DNA of 64,000 nucleotides from a virus, in IMG/VR virus record IMGVR_UViG_3300025132_000023, positions 1 to 64,000 of that record; one strand, written 5' to 3'. The notes beneath the pieces were generated by a model. It was not told the DNA's origin, did no database searches, and saw only the letters and a program-made list of their open reading frames with translations. The translations under genes were made by a program, and so were the position numbers. Positions 19,958 to 28,440 of the stretch are shown one piece after another; the first letter of the stretch is position 1; every line of letters starts with the position of its first letter.

Positions 19958-21027
19958 CTACTCATCCACCTTCTTATTTTTGACATTTGCCTTTTAATAT
20001 AAGAAACTATTGTTACGCTTTGGGTTCTATAAAAACGAGCCTGTCCACCTTCTTCTAATCCTTTACGGCTTCTCGGTTCTCCCCATTCTGGATTAATATC
20101 TTTGTGTCCACTTAGAACATATTTCTTTTGCCTCTTCCATTGTCTTGACTTCTCAGGAGAACGTTCTACCATGTTTCTGAAACGATATTCTTTTGTGACC
20201 TTAAAATCTATATCATTTAATCTATAGACACCAAGAGATTCAGCGAGGAAAGGATTGTTTTTGAGATATTTTGCGTCACCAAATTGAGCCTCCATCTCCA
20301 ATGTTAAAACACCTACCTTAGTAGGAATAATTGCGTTGTCTATTTCTGCTGCAATATCTTTTACTTTCATTAAATTATCCCAATCTAAATCTAATTTTGT
20401 ATCTCCAGCCTCTGGGGTTCTATTTCCAAAAAATCTTCTTTCTGGGTAAGGTGATTTTTTAGGAGCATGAACGATAGGCTTTGTGTTTCTAACTTTTTGA
20501 GACTCTCTTAATTTTTTTGAATGGCCTTTTTTACCAAAGGCTAATAGTATTTCTGATTCAAAAGCATTAGGCTTTTTCTTGTCACCCTCTACTTCAATGT
20601 GGTCAATAACAAATTTGGCTTCTGCTTCACTATATGGTTTAATGTCTGGGAATTTAAACTTAGGTTCGCCTGTGTCTGGGTCTAAAACTTTCTCTCCTTT
20701 ACTGTTAACTACACCATATACCATGTTTCTAACAGTAGTAATACTAATAACACCTGTTTGATAAGCGTATTCAATTATATCTAAATCTCTATCACTTAGT
20801 TCAACATCTCCTGCAAACCCGCCTTCTCTTTCTATTAGTTTATTAAGTGCTCTCTTAGTATTAACCTTAAGCCACATTTTTTCATCTTTGCCAGTAAAGT
20901 CTTTCCATCCTTTAGGATACCATGATGCAGAAATTGCAGTTACATCAGGTAGTTCTCTTTTATAATCTGGGTTTAGTGACCCATCATCAGGGTTTACAAC
21001 GTCCTTAAGTTCTTTTAATACTTGCAT
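19954..21027 (-). CDS. Neck-region protein of unknown function (357 aa)
   Basis: I begin it at MQVLKELKDVVNPD (21027), where GGGGGAT overlaps the previous stop. Charged and mixed alpha/beta; residues 20-40 contain DVTAISASWYPKGWKDFTG. The C-terminus is very basic (YIKRQMSKIRRWMSR). It overlaps the adaptor start by 4 bases. Possibly a virion head or neck component; no motif I can name. Confidence 0.5.
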   Translation of the reverse strand: MQVLKELKDVVNPDDGSLNPDYKRELPDVTAISASWYPKGWKDFTGKDEKMWLKVNTKRALNKLIEREGGFAGDVELSDRDLDIIEYAYQTGVISITTVRNMVYGVVNSKGEKVLDPDTGEPKFKFPDIKPYSEAEAKFVIDHIEVEGDKKKPNAFESEILLAFGKKGHSKKLRESQKVRNTKPIVHAPKKSPYPERRFFGNRTPEAGDTKLDLDWDNLMKVKDIAAEIDNAIIPTKVGVLTLEMEAQFGDAKYLKNNPFLAESLGVYRLNDIDFKVTKEYRFRNMVERSPEKSRQWKRQKKYVLSGHKDINPEWGEPRSRKGLEEGGQARFYRTQSVTIVSYIKRQMSKIRRWMSR

Positions 21028-21029
21028 AT

Positions 21030-21995
21030 TTAATCCCCCGTAAATAAACTTACCCATTCTTTATCTGTCATTTTCCTAGCCATAGTTTCTACTTGGTTGC
21101 CTGACGATACAATTCCTTCTTGATGTATACCTTGTTGTGACATTATATCTGCTATCACTTCATCAAAGTTAATTTTAATAACTACTTTCTGTTGAGTTAA
21201 TTTGCCGGTCTTTTTACTATTAGCAATCTCTTCTTCTGTTACATTAATATGCATATATTTATATATATTCTGTTCCTTAATTAATTTTTTAAGGTCTTCA
21301 TCATCTAGTAATTCTTCATCGCGGTCTTCTTGTTCCTCAGTTTCATTAAGTAAATGTTTCCAGCCCTTTCTTTTAAACTTCCTATGATGTATGGAACCTT
21401 TTATACCTGTGCTTTTTCTATCATCACCATCATCAATATCAAATAGAGTATCTACTTCCTTTAGTGCTTTCCTATACGGTAAGACATTTTCCCCTGCAAC
21501 ATATAATTCTGTTCCTTTTTTGCTTTTTACTTTGTGTGCAGATGATAACCACTCATAACCTATTTTCTCAAATACATCTTTCATCTGCATTGTTTTTGCT
21601 TTATCACTTAAATTTGTCATTAACGCAACATATGGGTCTTTATCACCTGTGCCACTTGCAAATCCTTTAGTGTATTTATAAAATTGTTCTGGAGTTAACT
21701 CTTCTATTTGTTTCCATGTGTCTTTAACAAATCTCTCATATTCAACAGCACTAAATTCCATATCGTTTTCGTCTTGAGCGTCTTCTAATAGAGTCCAATT
21801 TAAGAAATGTTTTAGGTTCTTAGTAATATTTGTAAAGTTCTTTGGTGAAAAAGGAGCGACTATATATTTAAGCATAAGCAAGGCTATGTCATTATCCAAT
21901 AAATCTCCAGAGAGGTCGGCAGAATCAATTACGATTGGTTCAGAACCAATTGTATATTCTGTTCCGTCATAACGGATTGTACCGGGAATCCTCAT
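21030..21995 (-). CDS. Hypothetical virion-cluster protein (321 aa)
   Basis: Starts MRIPGTIRYDGTEYTIGSEP with a beta N-terminus. A long acidic/basic helical centre follows (NETEEQEDRDEELLDDEDL), then QKVVIKINFDEVIADIMS. The ending MTDKEWVSLFTGD echoes closing motifs in other proteins of this virus. It lies between the Gln/Pro-rich protein and the neck genes. Family unknown. Confidence 0.5.
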   Translation of the reverse strand: MRIPGTIRYDGTEYTIGSEPIVIDSADLSGDLLDNDIALLMLKYIVAPFSPKNFTNITKNLKHFLNWTLLEDAQDENDMEFSAVEYERFVKDTWKQIEELTPEQFYKYTKGFASGTGDKDPYVALMTNLSDKAKTMQMKDVFEKIGYEWLSSAHKVKSKKGTELYVAGENVLPYRKALKEVDTLFDIDDGDDRKSTGIKGSIHHRKFKRKGWKHLLNETEEQEDRDEELLDDEDLKKLIKEQNIYKYMHINVTEEEIANSKKTGKLTQQKVVIKINFDEVIADIMSQQGIHQEGIVSSGNQVETMARKMTDKEWVSLFTGD

Positions 21996-22004
21996 TTATA
22001 CCAC

Positions 22005-22709
22005 TTAAGCCAACCAAGCGGCCCAAGCAGCACCTTTAGAAATCATCTGCCCTAGACCTAAACCACTTCTAGGCGGAGTATAGGTCATTTGACCCGTATT
22101 AGGGTCTATCCAATAAGGGTTCCCCATTGTATCTGTGCCTTGTGGTGGAATAGGATAACCGGACGCGTTATTAAACGCTTGTTGTTGTGCATACATCTGT
22201 TGATTAATCTGAGTCGCCTGTCCACCCCCTTGAATCATTGATGGGTCTACGCCACCTTGAACAGGCATTCCGGCTACAGGAGCCATTGTTGGAGCCTGTG
22301 GTGCAGGGGCAGTAAAGCCCTGTGACTCTAAATACTGACTCTTTGCCATCTTTCTTTGATAAACCACTTCTGAATTAATAGCAGTAGCCAATAGTGTTTG
22401 TAAATCTAACTGTATATTAGCATCAGTAATCTGTTGATATTCTGCTATAACAGTAGGAGTAACTCCTAATTCTGTTCCTGTTCCAACAGTATCTAATCTT
22501 AGTTTCGCTAATTGTTGACTAACAACTCTTTCAACAACATCTTCCAATAACTTATCAAGTGCAGTTAAAAACTGTTCTCCGTGATATTGGAAAAATTCTT
22601 CTACATGATTTTCCTGTAGCGTTAGTAAGTTATTAGTGGCTTTAAATTGTGCTTGTGTGTTAGCATCCATTTGCCTTGCAAGGGTTTTATTTGATGTTCC
22701 AAATACCAT
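22005..22709 (-). CDS. Helical protein with Gln/Pro/Gly-rich tail (234 aa)
   Basis: Residues 1-130 are amphipathic helix (QLAKLRLDTVGTGTEL; ALDKLLEDVVERVVSQQ). From about 130 the chain becomes disordered: APAPQAPTMAPVAGMPVQGG then GGGQATQINQQMYAQQQ. The last 20 residues are hydrophobic (GQMISKGAAWAAWLA). It is adjacent to the zinc-finger gene on one side and neck genes on the other. Could be a minor head or neck protein. Confidence 0.5.
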   Translation of the reverse strand: MVFGTSNKTLARQMDANTQAQFKATNNLLTLQENHVEEFFQYHGEQFLTALDKLLEDVVERVVSQQLAKLRLDTVGTGTELGVTPTVIAEYQQITDANIQLDLQTLLATAINSEVVYQRKMAKSQYLESQGFTAPAPQAPTMAPVAGMPVQGGVDPSMIQGGGQATQINQQMYAQQQAFNNASGYPIPPQGTDTMGNPYWIDPNTGQMTYTPPRSGLGLGQMISKGAAWAAWLA

Positions 22710-22710
22710 A

Positions 22711-23403
22711 TTATTGTGCCTCCGTAGTGTTTGATGTTGGAGTTGTTATTTCTTCCTTTGGAATAATTTTAGCACCCTTAGTCATTAACTCAATAACTCT
22801 TTTATTGATACCATTTTGTTCCATTGTTAAACGGAAAAGTTCGTCTTCTGCGTTTTCATTCTGCATAGCGGGAGGTCTAATAGTCCACCCCACTCCTGAC
22901 AAACTCTCAATATCGGATTGCCTTAATGAAGTTAGCGGTGCTGCTTGCAACATTTTAGGTACTTTAGGCATAGGTATGTATGATTCAAAAGAAAGGCCGT
23001 GTTCATCGGCTATTATCTGCTGCTCTAACATCTCATATTGTCTATGTAATTGTGAATGTTTCTCACAATAAGTGCCTCTCATTGGATAACCCTTTCTAAC
23101 TTTGTGAAGAGGTATTGTTGGTCGCATTGGGTCAGAAGCCTCCCAGACCTTATGCGTTCCACATACAACACATCTATCCTTAGTATTGAATTTATAACTG
23201 TAAGGTATCTTTAAAAATGACTTTCTTTCAGGCCAAAGAACCTTTAGCATTTCTTTAAGTTGTTTCTTTGGTTTAGAACTCTTATAATCATATTGCATTA
23301 TACCTCCTGCTGCCCTAGCAAACTTAATGGGCGGTAAGAAAGGGTTTGCTGCGGTAGCAGTAGAAGCATCTATTAAAGAAGGAGGGCTATATGTCATTGT
23401 CAT
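22711..23403 (-). CDS. Protein with treble-clef-like zinc site (230 aa)
   Basis: Residues about 57-95 contain CVVCGTHKVWEA followed by GYPMRGTYCEKHSQLH, a CxxC...CxxH arrangement likely to hold one zinc ion. The rest is Pro-rich at the N-terminus and helical toward the C-terminus. It overlaps no neighbour but is spaced by one base from the gene below. Role unknown; zinc sites are unusually common in this genome. Confidence 0.55.
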   Translation of the reverse strand: MTMTYSPPSLIDASTATAANPFLPPIKFARAAGGIMQYDYKSSKPKKQLKEMLKVLWPERKSFLKIPYSYKFNTKDRCVVCGTHKVWEASDPMRPTIPLHKVRKGYPMRGTYCEKHSQLHRQYEMLEQQIIADEHGLSFESYIPMPKVPKMLQAAPLTSLRQSDIESLSGVGWTIRPPAMQNENAEDELFRLTMEQNGINKRVIELMTKGAKIIPKEEITTPTSNTTEAQ

Positions 23404-23411
23404 TTTATCAC

Positions 23412-23627
23412 CTAGTTACTATAAATATATCCTTCTGCTACGTTTTTTAATCCTTCCATCATATTAGGCTTACCTTTATTTTCTTTAATGTATCTCATTA
23501 CTATTGAATCCAAAGTTGCTACTTCTCCTTGCCCTTCATAGCCCTGTGCTGCATCCCACAAATGTTGAAACTTTCTTTTAAAGTCGTTGTAAAGTTGTGC
23601 TTCATTTTTTAATATTATATCCCACAT
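23412..23627 (-). CDS. Small protein with N-terminal W-x-x-I-L-K tag (71 aa)
   Basis: Begins MWDIILKNE, a variant of the peptide that starts 26 proteins here. The remainder is a short helical domain (LYNDFKRKFQHLWDAAQ; GLKNVAEGYIYSN). Its ATG overlaps the GTPase stop by one base (TAATG), so it may be co-translated with the GTPase. This is the only clear tag on the tail side of the capsid genes. Confidence 0.6.
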   Translation of the reverse strand: MWDIILKNEAQLYNDFKRKFQHLWDAAQGYEGQGEVATLDSIVMRYIKENKGKPNMMEGLKNVAEGYIYSN

Positions 23628-24295
23628 TAGTAATCCTCAATCATTGTTGCTACGCCACGATAAACCATTTCTGAATCTGATTTTGCACTTACTATATATT
23701 TGTATGTTGGTATTCCTTTTTCATTTAGTTTATTCATTCCGTCTTTAAATGCGTCAAATATATGATGTTGTTGAATGTCTTTAAATTGATATGTATCTTT
23801 CCATAAGTCAAATTTGTTTGCCCATATTCCTACTGCTTTTGGATAATCTTTATCTGATTTTTTGTATTTCTTATTTACCATATCCCAATAAGGAGCGCAT
23901 ATTGTATCAACTAAAAATGTCCAGCACAATTGTTGTTCTATATCAAAGTGTTTTGTTAAATGTCTATCGTCAATCATAAAGATAATATATTCTACCTTTC
24001 TTTTTCTCATATCATATAGCCATTCATTCCAATATGTTGTTTCGCCTCCTATGTCTGATGTTTTGATTGTATGTTGGTCACCGTCAATTTTAATTGTTTT
24101 TCTCATTGCTCTTTCTCGACCAACGGTTCTTCTTTTAATTTCCGGCACATCTCCTCTTGTTCTTAATTGGTGGTGTAATGTTGTTTTTCCAACTTGTGTT
24201 GCGCCATATACTCCAACTGCGTGCGGATTTATTTTCTTCCAAAGTAGTCCTAACTGTTCTATACAGATGATTACGAATCCCGTCATTACCGACAT
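23627..24295 (-). CDS. Arf/Ras-like small GTPase with N-terminal hydrophobic segment (222 aa)
   Basis: All guanine-nucleotide motifs are readable: G1 GATQVGKTT (res. 30-38), a candidate G2 Thr in RRTVG, G3 DIGGE (the DxGG of Arf/SR-beta families), G4 NKFD and G5 SAK. Residues 1-19 (MSVMTGFVIICIEQLGLLW) are hydrophobic and may anchor the protein to membrane, as in SR-beta. Two membrane-protein genes lie directly upstream. GTPases of this class act as switches on membranes; what this one switches is unknown. Finding one among structural genes of a tailed virus is unusual. Confidence 0.8.
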   Translation of the reverse strand: MSVMTGFVIICIEQLGLLWKKINPHAVGVYGATQVGKTTLHHQLRTRGDVPEIKRRTVGRERAMRKTIKIDGDQHTIKTSDIGGETTYWNEWLYDMRKRKVEYIIFMIDDRHLTKHFDIEQQLCWTFLVDTICAPYWDMVNKKYKKSDKDYPKAVGIWANKFDLWKDTYQFKDIQQHHIFDAFKDGMNKLNEKGIPTYKYIVSAKSDSEMVYRGVATMIEDY

Positions 24296-24303
24296 TCAAT
24301 CAC

Positions 24304-24522
24304 CTAGAAATGAAATATTGAAGTTAACCCTCCCCAAGCAGAACTAAAGATATTTATACCAAAGGAAGGCAATGCATGGCCTATGCAAAAACTACATACA
24401 GAAGCGATGAACCCCCAAAAATAAAATCTTGCTCTTAGAAACCAAACATCGGCTGAATGCGCTCTTTGCATATCGTATGCTAAAGCAGTTTCATCCATTC
24501 CAAATGCTATGGCTTCTAACAT
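24304..24522 (-). CDS. Small membrane protein (72 aa)
   Basis: Residues 30-70 form one or two hydrophobic stretches (FYFWGFIASVCSFCIGHAL; FGINIFSSAWGGLTSIF) after a soluble N-terminus. It is 5 bases from a second membrane-protein gene and just ahead of the GTPase. This suggests a membrane complex: lysis, membrane remodelling or entry are all possible. No holin family is recognised. Confidence 0.55.
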   Translation of the reverse strand: MLEAIAFGMDETALAYDMQRAHSADVWFLRARFYFWGFIASVCSFCIGHALPSFGINIFSSAWGGLTSIFHF

Positions 24523-24526
24523 TTAA

Positions 24527-24928
24527 TCACTCAACCTGTGCTAAGAAAGAAGGAGATACCGTTTGTGGTTCCTCTGCCTTTTGTGCTAGGTTGTTTATAG
24601 GAACCCTGTTCCAAGAATTATTAAACTGTTGAAGACTTTGGCGAACCTTTTCTCTTTGCTGTTCATCCCTAGCCTTTCTGTTCCAATAAGCAGCAATTCT
24701 TCTATCTAATAGAGTCATCTCTATATAATCATTTAAGGCAAGGTCAAAGACCGCCTTCATTACAAGTATTCCACCAATAGTCATTAGCGAAAATACTACT
24801 GCGTGTGCATAGTGTGAAAAGGCAAGCAAATTGCCATATTCAGCATAAAAGAAAACATTTATGCCACTAATGCAACCAACGAATAATATCGTCATTACAA
24901 GTTTTGTGTCTTTTTCTAATGCGGGCAT
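24527..24928 (-). CDS. Membrane protein with two predicted helices (133 aa)
   Basis: Residues 9-27 (LVMTILFVGCISGINVFFY) and 37-63 (SHYAHAVVFSLMTIGGILV...) look like two transmembrane helices. A charged C-terminal domain follows (RRIAAYWNRKARDEQQREK), probably cytoplasmic. This two-helix layout is compatible with a holin-like or GTPase-anchoring protein, but neither can be shown. It is grouped with the 72-residue membrane protein and GTPase. Confidence 0.55.
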   Translation of the reverse strand: MPALEKDTKLVMTILFVGCISGINVFFYAEYGNLLAFSHYAHAVVFSLMTIGGILVMKAVFDLALNDYIEMTLLDRRIAAYWNRKARDEQQREKVRQSLQQFNNSWNRVPINNLAQKAEEPQTVSPSFLAQVE

Positions 24929-24932
24929 CTAA

Positions 24933-25244
24933 TCATCTCGCTTGAGCAGAAACGATTAATTGACCAACGGTTCTACCTGTTGTAGCCGTTGCCTTTAAAT
25001 ACAGACCAATTCCCAACATTGCCCCATGATAGTCCAAATCCAGCGTAGTATTTGCAGCAACAACTATCGTTGCAAACAAGTTATCATCAGCATCACTTGT
25101 GTCATCATATAGATGAACAGTCTGTGCTACTGCATCTGAATTATGCAATTTAATAGACATAAGTTTACACCTATGTCCTATCAATTGTTTTACTTCATCG
25201 CCAGCACCAGCGTTCTTAAACACATAATTTAGTGAACCTGCCAT
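24933..25244 (-). CDS. Small beta protein, likely capsid-associated (103 aa)
   Basis: Short beta-rich chain: CKLMSIKLHNSDAVAQTVHL and LFATIVVAANTTLDLDYHG resemble small virion surface or decoration proteins, with a Gly/Ala/Thr-rich composition like the neighbouring 116-residue protein. A hairpin and T-run lie between it and the capsid genes upstream, which may set a different dose. Ribosome site: GGAGATGCG ahead of the ATG. Confidence 0.5.
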   Translation of the reverse strand: MAGSLNYVFKNAGAGDEVKQLIGHRCKLMSIKLHNSDAVAQTVHLYDDTSDADDNLFATIVVAANTTLDLDYHGAMLGIGLYLKATATTGRTVGQLIVSAQAR

Positions 25245-25319
25245 AATCGCATCTCCTGTGAATGGTGTGAGGGTGTGCTTCCCTTATGAATGTTGTTGAA
25301 AAAATGTCGTGTGTAGTGA

Positions 25320-25347
25320 CCTATGGCCCCGTTAAGGAGCCATAGGC
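25320..25347 (-). terminator. Hairpin with downstream U-tract after capsid genes
   Basis: Arms cctatggc and gccatagg (8 perfect pairs, further G-C pairs inside) enclose a short loop. About 20 bases further along the minus strand comes a T6 run. It lies in the 120-base gap downstream of the capsid and 116-residue genes. It could end or attenuate the highly expressed capsid transcript. Confidence 0.5.
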
Positions 25348-25364
25348 CACATTTATTTACAATC

Positions 25365-25715
25365 TTAAAGATTGCCCCAAACTCTAACTAGAATGGTGGT
25401 AGCGGTCATAGACCCATTAGCCAGTTCCGCGTCATTCGCATTGGAGTTATCCAGCAGTATTATCGTAAAGGATGACCCAGAAGCATAAGCCCCTGCATCT
25501 GAACATTCAACCTGCGCTTCATAAAGAGCAGATTGGGAGTTCCCCGTTATGGTAACAGCATTTATGGTGTTTAGGCCCAAAGAAGCAGCCGTTACAACAT
25601 CCGTATTAGCGTATGTTGTCATAACTACTTTTGCATCCACATAATATTCATCACCTGATACTCTAGGTGTAGTCATACCTTTGTGGTCAGCCAAAACTGT
25701 TGCGGTTAATGCCAT
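25365..25715 (-). CDS. Probable capsid decoration protein (116 aa)
   Basis: Directly downstream of the major capsid gene, 11 bases away. Beta-rich and small: EYYVDAKVVMTTYANTDVV, TINAVTITGNSQSALYEA, ATTILVRVWGNL. Head decoration or cement proteins usually sit beside the capsid gene and have this size. The call rests on position and composition; trimer-forming residues cannot be judged. Confidence 0.55.
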   Translation of the reverse strand: MALTATVLADHKGMTTPRVSGDEYYVDAKVVMTTYANTDVVTAASLGLNTINAVTITGNSQSALYEAQVECSDAGAYASGSSFTIILLDNSNANDAELANGSMTATTILVRVWGNL

Positions 25716-25726
25716 ACTTAATCACC

Positions 25727-27151
25727 TCACGCACTACTTAGGTTGGTTATCTTACCTTGTCCCTTAAAGAAGGAACAACCAGTCTCTGCAATCGTGCGGT
25801 ACATAGCCTGATTGCCGAGTTTTGCAACACCGAATGGGTTGCCGTGGTCAATACCATCCTCAAAGTATTGGGTTGGCTTCATAACAGATAGCCACAGGTG
25901 GTCTGTGTCTAGTATAAGCATATCACTTAGGTCTGTTGCAGCAGCCGTCTTTGTGGTAGAAGGCATATCCTTGCAAGGTATGATGGGTATGTCGAAGTAA
26001 GTAGCGACCCTAAAGCCGACTTCTGACCCCTTTACACCTCTAACACCATTATGGGTAGGGATAATCTCCTTTCTGTCCATAAATCGCTCTTGGGACTGTA
26101 GTAAGTCACCAATGTGCTGAATGGTGTCATATCCTGTTAGGATAACCTTTGGGCTTCCTCCAGCCTCTCTAATGTTCCTTAACGCCTTGTTAAGGATTGT
26201 TAGAGTTAATGGCCTAGTAGCAGAGTAATCTCCACCATAGTCCACATAACTGTCAATAAAGCCACCATCACCAGAAACGGTGATTGCTCCATTAGCCCCA
26301 GAAGAAGTTCCGGGGTTTCTTGCAGTATTACCGTATAACGTGTAAACCTGTGGTTCTGCTCCTGTTGAAGCATCGGTCTTACCATCATGTAGCATATCCT
26401 CGTTATACATCTCACCAATCTCAGCCTTTGAAGAAACTATCTTCATTAAAGAAGTGTAGTTTAGTCCAACGTTTTGTTCTGCATAAGACTTTCCACCTAC
26501 GTCATACTGTTCAAGAGGCAATAGTAGCATTGCATTCTGAACTTCAGCATGGTGCTTACCCATGTCTTCACGGATTAGAGCGCGTATGTCTCCAACACCG
26601 TCATCAATCTTTGCCATCTCAAGAGCCAATTCTGAGAACTCAAACAAATGAGCCACAGTCTTTGGGCTGGTCTTAAGTTGTGCATAGGTTGGTGTAATCG
26701 CAGAAATGGTTCCGATTGTTGTGTCAGAATCAGCATTAATTGGCGCGTTTTCACCGTATGCTCCTAGCATATCTGCTCTTAGGCTATCTGCACCCTTTGC
26801 GACAGTATTGCTAGTATCAAACGCTCCTGAGTTGAACTTGTTGTTACCGCCACCGGCTGCTCTCTTCTCTAGCACTCTCCATCCAGAAGCCGTATATGGC
26901 CTCTTTGGAAGCATTGCCAAAGCATTACATTCTTGGTTTATCATTGACCATACTTTCTTACCGTATGCAATGTTATATAGGGCTGATACTGCCGTTGGGC
27001 CACCGCCGGTTAAACCGCCTAATGAACCATCGTGGGCTGAACCTAGTCCACCGACAACACCTGCTGCCTTAAGCAGCGAATTTCCCTGACCGCCCCTAAT
27101 TCCATAGGTTGCGGCTTCCAAATCTCTCATTGACTTAATATATCCACTCAT
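25727..27151 (-). CDS. Major capsid protein, HK97 fold (474 aa)
   Basis: Follows the protease/scaffold gene, as in HK97-type viruses. N-terminal Gly-rich arm (GIRGGQGNSLLKAAGVVGG), a central SELALEMAKIDDGVGDIRAL spine-helix-like segment and a C-terminal P/A-domain stretch (SPKVILTGYDTIQHIGDL; YFDIPIIPCKDMP; GNQAMYRTIAETGCSFF) fit the fold. 474 residues is on the long side, allowing an inserted domain around residues 250-320 (GTSSGANGAITVSGDGGF). Codon use is GC-richer than flanking genes, consistent with high expression. Confidence 0.85.
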   Translation of the reverse strand: MSGYIKSMRDLEAATYGIRGGQGNSLLKAAGVVGGLGSAHDGSLGGLTGGGPTAVSALYNIAYGKKVWSMINQECNALAMLPKRPYTASGWRVLEKRAAGGGNNKFNSGAFDTSNTVAKGADSLRADMLGAYGENAPINADSDTTIGTISAITPTYAQLKTSPKTVAHLFEFSELALEMAKIDDGVGDIRALIREDMGKHHAEVQNAMLLLPLEQYDVGGKSYAEQNVGLNYTSLMKIVSSKAEIGEMYNEDMLHDGKTDASTGAEPQVYTLYGNTARNPGTSSGANGAITVSGDGGFIDSYVDYGGDYSATRPLTLTILNKALRNIREAGGSPKVILTGYDTIQHIGDLLQSQERFMDRKEIIPTHNGVRGVKGSEVGFRVATYFDIPIIPCKDMPSTTKTAAATDLSDMLILDTDHLWLSVMKPTQYFEDGIDHGNPFGVAKLGNQAMYRTIAETGCSFFKGQGKITNLSSA

Positions 27152-27162
27152 ATTTAATCACC

Positions 27163-28398
27163 TTAGTTTTCAAACTCCGAAATGAAGTTGTGAATCTCTC
27201 CCCAAGACATTTCAGAAACATCTGGAACATCAATGGTCTGGGTTTGAGCCTTAACAATCTCATCAGACTGAGCAGTTAAAGACTTTCTAAGAAGAGAGAA
27301 CTCTTCCTTAAGTGCTTCAACTTCATTCTTTGCATCATACTCGTTTCGGGCAACAGAAGCCTTTCTTACGTCTTGCTCCTTTACGAATCTCTCCTCAAAG
27401 CGGGACTTTAGAGAGTCATAAGCCATCTTCTCTAACTGTTCTGCTTTGAAAGCCTCGTATGCCTTCTCTACATTCTCGGTGCTAAGGTCTAGTGTTGAGA
27501 AGTCTTCGTTAGTCCACTCCTTGTATAACTGTCCCATTTGTGCGCCTTGTGGGTGTTTCTTTGCAGTTGAATCATGGTCAGGTAACCTGCCATCCTCAAC
27601 AAAGCCTTCAGGCCCCGTTTTGCCCTTAGCATAATTATCGAAGTCTGAGTGTTCTACGTCAGAATCCTCGGACTCGTCATCAAAGTCCGTTGCTTCCTTT
27701 TCACCGTCATACTCATCTTCGCTTCCTTCGGAGTATTCAACGTCCATAGATTCTTCGTCCATATTGACGTCATCTACAGGCATTTCTTCTCCTTCTTCCT
27801 TTTTGAGGTTGTTAACTTCTGCCATAAGGCCGTTAAGTTCCTCAAGTGCTTTTTCCAATCTCTCAGTCATGTCACTCTTCTCCTCCTTTAATATGTCAAA
27901 CTTTGCTTCTGGGTTTATTCCTTTCTCACAAATTGTTACTTCATGGAGTTCTAACTTATCTATTTCATTATACTGGCCCAAGTCTTCGCTTGTTTTTTGC
28001 CTCTTTGATAATGCTTGTCCACCTATACTGAATGAACGTAGGGTTCCTTTTCTAATCCCTCTTTGAATTTCTTTTGCTTTTTCTATGTCATCTCTTAGTT
28101 TAATAACAACATAAAAGCCTACATCGTCTACTTGTGTTTGGTGAAGATTTCCGTTTTTATCTCTATACTTCTCTATTACATCCCCGACTTGAACATTTGA
28201 ATGATTTGACATTACGTTTCTATATTTTGGGGTTGTCATATATTTGTTTACTGCTTCTTCTAATGCTTTCAATGTAATTAAATCATTTTGTTTATCTACT
28301 ATTTCTATTGAAGCGTATCCACCAATAACTAAATCATCTGATTTTAATATCCTAAAGTTTCCTTCTGTATCCGACTTAAGCAGTTGGGCTTCCGACAC
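27163..28398 (-). CDS. Prohead protease fused to acidic scaffold (411 aa)
   Basis: Residues 20-135 match the phage XkdF/prohead serine-protease type: DDLVIGGYASIEIVDKQND, a candidate catalytic His in VMSNHSNVQVGDV and a candidate Ser in RSFSIGG. Residues 180-260 are extremely acidic (DVEYSEGSEDEYDGE), then helical coiled coil, as in a scaffold. The protein ends MSWGEIHNFISEFEN, nearly the same as the N-terminal tag of other virion-cluster proteins. I infer that it shapes the prohead, cuts itself and other proteins, and may bind tagged cargo. Confidence 0.82.
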   Translation of the reverse strand: MSEAQLLKSDTEGNFRILKSDDLVIGGYASIEIVDKQNDLITLKALEEAVNKYMTTPKYRNVMSNHSNVQVGDVIEKYRDKNGNLHQTQVDDVGFYVVIKLRDDIEKAKEIQRGIRKGTLRSFSIGGQALSKRQKTSEDLGQYNEIDKLELHEVTICEKGINPEAKFDILKEEKSDMTERLEKALEELNGLMAEVNNLKKEEGEEMPVDDVNMDEESMDVEYSEGSEDEYDGEKEATDFDDESEDSDVEHSDFDNYAKGKTGPEGFVEDGRLPDHDSTAKKHPQGAQMGQLYKEWTNEDFSTLDLSTENVEKAYEAFKAEQLEKMAYDSLKSRFEERFVKEQDVRKASVARNEYDAKNEVEALKEEFSLLRKSLTAQSDEIVKAQTQTIDVPDVSEMSWGEIHNFISEFEN

Positions 28399-28440
28399 AT
28401 TACCACTTCCTTAATTTACTATATGAAGTCCACGATATTA

